A stretch of 64,000 nucleotides of DNA. Origin: SCUS01 sp966211675 (GTDB lineage: Bacteria; Myxococcota_A; Polyangia; Polyangiales; Ga0077539). The DNA lies in the NCBI GenBank assembly GCA_966211675.1, contig CBIHPK010000004.1, forward strand, positions 62,001-126,000, written 5' to 3'. Of the stretch, positions 58,769-64,000 are shown piece after piece (position 1 is the first letter of the stretch; the number at the start of each line of letters is the position of its first letter). Made by a program: the position numbers and the translations under genes. Under the pieces are notes generated by a model. The model ran no database searches, was not told where the DNA came from, and worked only from the letters and a program-made list of their open reading frames with translations.

Positions 58769-59779
58769 CTACACGTCTCCGCCCTCGTCGCCCACCCCGA
58801 GGCTCTCTTCGACCTGATCGCCGAAGCGCTCGACCAGACTCGATCGGAACCTCGCCCGCAGCCCGTTGGCCAGCTGCCCGAGGCGCTGCTTGGTCAGCCC
58901 GAAGCGCGCCGCGATCTCCGAGAGCGGCCGCGGATCCTCGCTGCGCAGGTGCTCCTCCCACAGGGCCCGCTCCCTCGGGTCGGTGAGCCCCCGGCCGAAG
59001 GCGTCGGCCACCTCGCGCAGCGCCGCCAGCACCTCCTGGCCCGCCGCCGCGCGCTCCGGGTCGCGGCCTCCGGCCACCACGTCCAGGCCCCGCGCCCCGC
59101 CGGCGGGTGAGGGCGCGTCGAGCGACAGCTCCGCCCCGTCGAGCGACTCGGAGACCTCGCGCACGTCCGACTCCTCGACCCCGAGGTTGGACGCGAGCTG
59201 CCTCGGCGTCGGGTCGATGCCCGCGGTCAGCAGCCGCTGCCGCTCCCGCTCGAGCTGGAAGAAGAGCTTGCGCCCCGCGCGGGTGTTGCCCGTGTGCACC
59301 AGGCGGAAGTTGGTGAGCAGGAAGCGCAGGACGAAGGCGCGGATCCAGTAGCCCGCGTAGGTGCCGAAGCGGGCGCCCTGGTCCGGGTCCCATCGGCGCG
59401 AGGCCTCGACGAGCCCGGTGGAGCCCTCCTGGATGAGGTCGAGCGCGTTGGTCCACTGGCGGCGAAACTCGAAGGCGATGTGCACCACGAGGCGGAGGTT
59501 GTGCACCACGAGGCGGCGCATCGCGTCCGTGTCCCCCTCGTCCCGGGCGCGCCGGCCGAGGGCCCGCTCGTCCTCCTCGTTGAGCAGCGGATAGCGACGG
59601 ATCTGCTCCAGGAAGCGCCCGAGCGCGTCGCGAGGCCCCGCCGGGACGAGGGCCCGCTCCTGGTCGGTGGGCGCGCGGACGATCTCGTGGCCGATCACCT
59701 CGGCGTCGAGCACCTCGCCGACCAGGGCGTCGTCATCATCGGTGGGGGGCTGGTGCTGCTCGTCGTCCGGCGCGCTCAC
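58769..59779 (-). CDS. rpoH: RpoH-like (sigma-32) RNA polymerase sigma factor
   Basis: This 336-residue sigma-70 family protein has region 2 (NLRLVVHIAFEFRRQWTNAL, DLIQEGSTGLVEASRRWDP, FGTYAGYWIRAFVLRFLLTN) and the RpoH-type box AGRKLFFQLERERQRL, then a C-terminal helix-turn-helix (LSEIAARFGLTKQRLGQL). The RpoH box supports a heat-shock-type factor. The start is GTG; no clear ribosome-binding site precedes it. The acidic N-terminus (about 50 residues) is longer than in E. coli RpoH. Confidence 0.78.
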   Translation of the reverse strand: MSAPDDEQHQPPTDDDDALVGEVLDAEVIGHEIVRAPTDQERALVPAGPRDALGRFLEQIRRYPLLNEEDERALGRRARDEGDTDAMRRLVVHNLRLVVHIAFEFRRQWTNALDLIQEGSTGLVEASRRWDPDQGARFGTYAGYWIRAFVLRFLLTNFRLVHTGNTRAGRKLFFQLERERQRLLTAGIDPTPRQLASNLGVEESDVREVSESLDGAELSLDAPSPAGGARGLDVVAGGRDPERAAAGQEVLAALREVADAFGRGLTDPRERALWEEHLRSEDPRPLSEIAARFGLTKQRLGQLANGLRARFRSSLVERFGDQVEESLGVGDEGGDV

Positions 59780-59815
59780 TGCGCGCGGTGGATAAGCACT
59801 CCTGCAGAGGGAGGG

Positions 59816-59836
59816 AAGGGCCGCGAGCGCGGACCC

Positions 59837-59838
<2 letters not shown>
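59816..59838 (-). terminator. Terminator hairpin after ahcY
   Basis: AAGGG-CCGC pairs with GCGG-A-CCCTT around a 4-nt loop with one bulge, overlapping the ahcY stop codon. It is followed on the minus strand by a pyrimidine-rich stretch. Confidence 0.5.
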
Positions 59839-61158
<1,320 letters not shown>

Positions 61159-61162
<4 letters not shown>

Positions 61163-62208
61163 CGTCGTCTCTCCTTCTTCGCCGCGCTCGCGGCGACCTT
61201 CGTCGTCGGTCGATCGTCCCCCGCCACCCTCGCGCTCAGCAGCGTCCACGGCACCGCCCGGTCGGGCCCGTTGCCCCGCCACGCCGCCGGAACCTCCACC
61301 ACCGTCGCGTGCTCCAGGCCCGCCTCGCGAGCGAAGCGCCGCAGCTCGTCGGCCTCGAAGCCCAGCCACAGGTCGGCCTGCTGCGCCCGCAGCGCCTCGT
61401 CCTCGTGCGGCCCGTAGTCGAGCACCATCACCGCGCCGCCCGGCCTCGCCAGCGCCGCGATGCGACGGAGCGTGTCCGCCGGCCTCGGCGCGTGGTGCAG
61501 CACCCTCGACGCGAACACCACGTCGGCCCCCGAGGAGCCGAGCCGCTTCAGCGCGCGCTTCACCTCCGGCCCGTCGACCTCGCCCTCGACGAGCTCGACG
61601 TTGCCGAAGCCCCGCTGCGACACCCGCTCGGCGCACATCGCGAGCTGCGCCCCCGCCCGGTCGATGGCCAGCACCCGGCGAAACACCGGCGCCAGGATCT
61701 CCAGCAGCCGCCCGTCGCCGGTGCCCACGTCCACCGCGAGCGCCCGCCGCTCGATGAGCGGAGCCAGCGCCAGGAGGTAGGCCGCGAGCTCCGGCGGAGG
61801 CCCCACGGTCACCGCGCCCTTGGCCGAGCGCGCGAAGAACTCCCTCGTCGAGCGCTCGCGCGCGCCCACCACGTCGGCCACGCGAGCGAGGCTGCCGTCC
61901 TTGTCGCAGAGCGAGCGGCCGGTGCGCAGCGCGTCCTCCACCACCGGGTCGATGCCGCCGTCCGTCGCCACGCGCACCAGCGCCCAGGTGCCGTGCCGCC
62001 GCACCTGCACCAGGCCCGCCTGGCGGAGCGCCGCCACGTGGCGCGAGACGTTGGGCTGGAGCTCGCCGAGGAGCTCCGCGAGCTCGCCCACCGCCAGCGC
62101 GTCGACGGAGGCCAGCGCCAGCAGCCGCAGCCGAACCGGCTCGGAGAGGAGCCGGTACAGCTCCCATCGCGCCTGGGGGTTCGGGGTATTGGCGGTCTGA
62201 AGCTCCAT
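61159..62208 (-). CDS. ArsR-family regulator fused to a SAM-methyltransferase-like domain (SahR-like)
   Basis: This 349-residue protein has an N-terminal winged helix (about 15-95: LLSEPVRLRLLALASVDALA; LQPNVSRHVAALRQAGLVQV) and a class I methyltransferase fold (about 150-310: ALAVDVGTGDGRLLEILAPV; VFASRVLHHAPRPADTL). This is the architecture of SahR, an ArsR-family repressor that senses S-adenosylhomocysteine and controls ahcY and methionine-cycle genes in Proteobacteria. Direct overlap with ahcY supports that role. The ATG at 62208 is preferred over 62232 because a palindrome lies just upstream; neither has a clear ribosome-binding site. Confidence 0.82.
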
Positions 62209-62218
62209 CCGCGGATCG

Positions 62219-62226
62219 GTATATAC
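62219..62226. promoter_or_regulatory. GTATATAC palindrome, possible operator
   Basis: This perfect 8-bp palindrome sits 11 bases upstream of the regulator ATG and is the only AT-rich patch in the 162-bp divergent region. It could be an autoregulatory site. Evidence is positional only. Confidence 0.3.
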
Positions 62227-62255
62227 GTCCATACGAATGTCTGCAAGCGGGGAGG

Positions 62256-62271
62256 CGCGATCCGGATCGCG
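62256..62271. promoter_or_regulatory. Perfect 16-bp palindrome in the ArsR/TRAP divergent region
   Basis: The sequence CGCGATCCGGATCGCG is a perfect palindrome midway between the SahR-like gene and the TRAP permease. ArsR proteins bind as dimers to such symmetric sites. It is a candidate operator for either promoter. Confidence 0.4.
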
Positions 62272-62370
62272 AAGCGGCGGCGCGTCCGCTCTAGCGAGGG
62301 CGAAAGGTTTGCCCATAGAGTCGCCGGCGTTCGGCGCTTCCGCCGGACGAAAGGGAGTGAGCTCAGACCC

Positions 62371-64000
62371 ATGGCAGGTGCCGCACCGACCGCCAAGCCA
62401 GCGCCGTTTCTCCGACCCCTCGACCGCCTCGACCGGGGCGTGTTGCTGGCGGAGAGCTCGCTCAGCTTCGTCATCGTCGTCTTCATGTTGTTCGCGGCGG
62501 TGTCCGAGTCCGCCTTCCGGGTGATCCAGAACTGGCCCGCGGTGGTTCGCATCGGTCTCTGCGCGTCGATCTGGCTGCTGCTGGTGGGGCTCAAGCTCTC
62601 CGGCGCGCCGACCGAGCCCGCGCCCGCCGAGGCGCTGCTCGAGCGCTTCCTGGGCAAGCGGCTCCCTCGCCGCGCGGCGGTCACGCAGGCGGTGCTCTTC
62701 TTCGTCCCGGTGGCCCTCGCGCTGGGCGTGGTCACCGAGCGGCTCATGCGCGCGGTGCTCCCCTTCGCCTCGGACGTGCTCCTGCACGGGACCATCTGGG
62801 CGGCCTTCCTCGGCGCGAGCTTCGCGACGCGCGGGCGCAAGCACCTGGCCATCGACGCGCTCTCGCGGCTGCTGCCCGACCGCGGCCGCCGGCTCATCGT
62901 GGGCATCTCCGCCACCATGGGCGCCTTCGTCGCCTTCGCGCTCGCCGAGGGCGTCTACGGCTGCCTGATGGAGGCCTCGCACCAGGTCTTCCGCACCCTC
63001 GAGGAGAACCACCGCAACGGGGTCTCGAGCCCGATCGACCAGTCCTTCGAGTTCCAGTACGTGATCCCCGCGGGCTTCCTCTTCATCGGCCTGCGGCTGC
63101 TGTTGCACGCCTATCACGAGTTCGTGGCGGGGCTCGCCAACTACCGGGCTCCGGTGCGTCACCCGGAGGTCGGCGACCCGGTCGCCGCCGCCCACGAGGG
63201 CGCCGGGATCGAGGAGGCCAAGCTGCCCCCCGCGGTCGACCGCGCGGACGTCATCGAGATCGGCATCGCGCTCGCCGGGCTCGCGGGCGTGCTGGCCGTC
63301 GTCGCGGGCTCGACCATCGTCAAGCCGGTGGCCGGGATGTGCCTGCTCGCGGCCCTCACCCTCATCGTCCCGCTGATCAACCGCAAGCGCCGCACCGGCA
63401 ACTACGACCCGCCGGTCGCGGACCCCTACGAGCCCGTGCAGGGCGCCCCGCAGCACTTCGCCATCGCGGCGGTGCTGGTGCTCTCGATCCTCGCGGTGAT
63501 GCGCTACGGCCTCGTGCCCCACATCGCCACGATCCCGCTCACGGCGGGCATCGCGTTCTTCGCGGTGATGGCCCTGCTCGGCGCGCCGCTCTTCAGCTTC
63601 CTCGGCGGCATGGGGCTCTTCCTCTTCGTGAAGTTCTTCCTGATGGACCCCGATGTGAGCCGCCACGCCAACGCGTTCGGCAACTCCGTCGAGGACATCC
63701 TCGGCAACCACTTCGCCCGCATGAGCGTGCTGGCGACGATCCCGCTCTTCACCCTCGCGGGCTACATCATGTCCGAGTCGCGCATGCCCCAGCGGCTCGT
63801 GCGCGTCTCGCGCGCCCTGCTCGGCTGGATGCCCGGCGGCCTCGCCGTGGTGTGCGTCTTCGCCTCGGCCTTCTTCACCATCTTCTCCGGCGCCTCCGGC
63901 ATCACCATCGTCGCCGTCGGCGGCCTGCTCGTCCCGGCGCTGCTGCGCGACAAGTACCCGGAGAACTTCTCCCTGGGCCTGGTCACCGCGGGCGGGGCGC
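62371..64000 (+). CDS. TRAP transporter permease, DctQ-DctM fusion (3' truncated)
   Basis: The reading frame runs from ATG at 62371 to the window edge (543 codons) without a stop. The first half (about 20-265) is DctQ-like with GASFATRGRKHLAIDALSRL. From about 305 it is DctM-like: LATIPLFTLAGYIMSESRMP, LLGWMPGGLAVVCVFASAFF and FSGASGITIVAVGGLLVPAL. At least ten hydrophobic helices are visible. TRAP permeases import organic acids using a separate binding protein (DctP), not seen in the window. A weak GGGAGTGAG precedes the start. Confidence 0.88.
   Translation, partial: MAGAAPTAKPAPFLRPLDRLDRGVLLAESSLSFVIVVFMLFAAVSESAFRVIQNWPAVVRIGLCASIWLLLVGLKLSGAPTEPAPAEALLERFLGKRLPRRAAVTQAVLFFVPVALALGVVTERLMRAVLPFASDVLLHGTIWAAFLGASFATRGRKHLAIDALSRLLPDRGRRLIVGISATMGAFVAFALAEGVYGCLMEASHQVFRTLEENHRNGVSSPIDQSFEFQYVIPAGFLFIGLRLLLHAYHEFVAGLANYRAPVRHPEVGDPVAAAHEGAGIEEAKLPPAVDRADVIEIGIALAGLAGVLAVVAGSTIVKPVAGMCLLAALTLIVPLINRKRRTGNYDPPVADPYEPVQGAPQHFAIAAVLVLSILAVMRYGLVPHIATIPLTAGIAFFAVMALLGAPLFSFLGGMGLFLFVKFFLMDPDVSRHANAFGNSVEDILGNHFARMSVLATIPLFTLAGYIMSESRMPQRLVRVSRALLGWMPGGLAVVCVFASAFFTIFSGASGITIVAVGGLLVPALLRDKYPENFSLGLVTAGGA

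Overview
The window is a very GC-rich (roughly 70% or more by eye) bacterial chromosome segment. Lineage is inferred from content. Large Cys-rich lipoproteins of the kind common in myxobacteria, a Ser/Thr kinase with a Pro/Ala-rich tail, PEGA/TPR proteins and Asp/Ala-rich lipoproteins point to Myxococcota (Polyangia-like). No rRNA, tRNA, IS element, prophage or CRISPR array was seen. Long antisense ORFs are abundant, but they are GC-skew shadows.

Layout. (1) 1-2269: tail of an unidentified exported protein, a small Asp/Thr-rich lipoprotein and a PilZ-domain protein. (2) 2279-22794, minus strand: one tightly packed run of 24 flagellar genes, in transcription order flgB-flgC-fliE-fliF-fliG-fliH-fliI-fliJ-fliK-flgD-flgE-fliL-fliM-fliN-fliO-fliP-fliQ-fliR-flhB-flhA-flhF-fliA-flgF and a GH73 muramidase. 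Most neighbours overlap by 4 bp. (3) 22901-31558, plus strand and divergent: flbD-motA-motB, then flgG-flgA-flgH-flgI-flgJ(rod-binding)-flgM-flgN-flgK-flgL. Both blocks are preceded by good sigma-54 -24/-12 matches. (4) 31566-42331: filament locus with a single short flagellin, fliD, fliS and flaG, surrounded by three TPR-GT41 (OGT/SPINDLY-type) glycosyltransferases, one fused to an FkbM-type methyltransferase. This is probably a flagellin glycosylation module. (5) 42375-44730: an OmpA/TSP3 protein and a receiver-less sigma-54 activator that probably governs the flagellar genes. (6) 45146-49866: a membrane-linked patatin-like phospholipase, an FtsB-like protein and a GAF-GAF-GGDEF diguanylate cyclase. 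(7) 50022-58711: two convergent Cys-rich repeat lipoproteins, the second in an operon with a Ser/Thr kinase and a PEGA protein. (8) 58769-64000: RpoH-like sigma factor, S-adenosylhomocysteinase with an overlapping ArsR-methyltransferase regulator (SahR-like), and a fused DctQ-DctM TRAP permease cut by the window edge.

How it works together. Regions 2-5 encode a nearly complete flagellum: MS and C rings, export gate and ATPase, rod, P and L rings, hook, junction, cap, filament, stator, FliA/FlgM checkpoint, FlhF, and a sigma-54 tier. No chemotaxis genes and no flhG are present. FliM lacks the usual N-terminal CheY-binding segment. The PilZ protein and the diguanylate cyclase could supply c-di-GMP control instead (inference). 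The most interesting parts are the three-enzyme flagellin glycosylation locus with its GT41-FkbM fusion, the apparent CTG start of the second glycosyltransferase, and the near-leaderless sigma-54 start of flgG.
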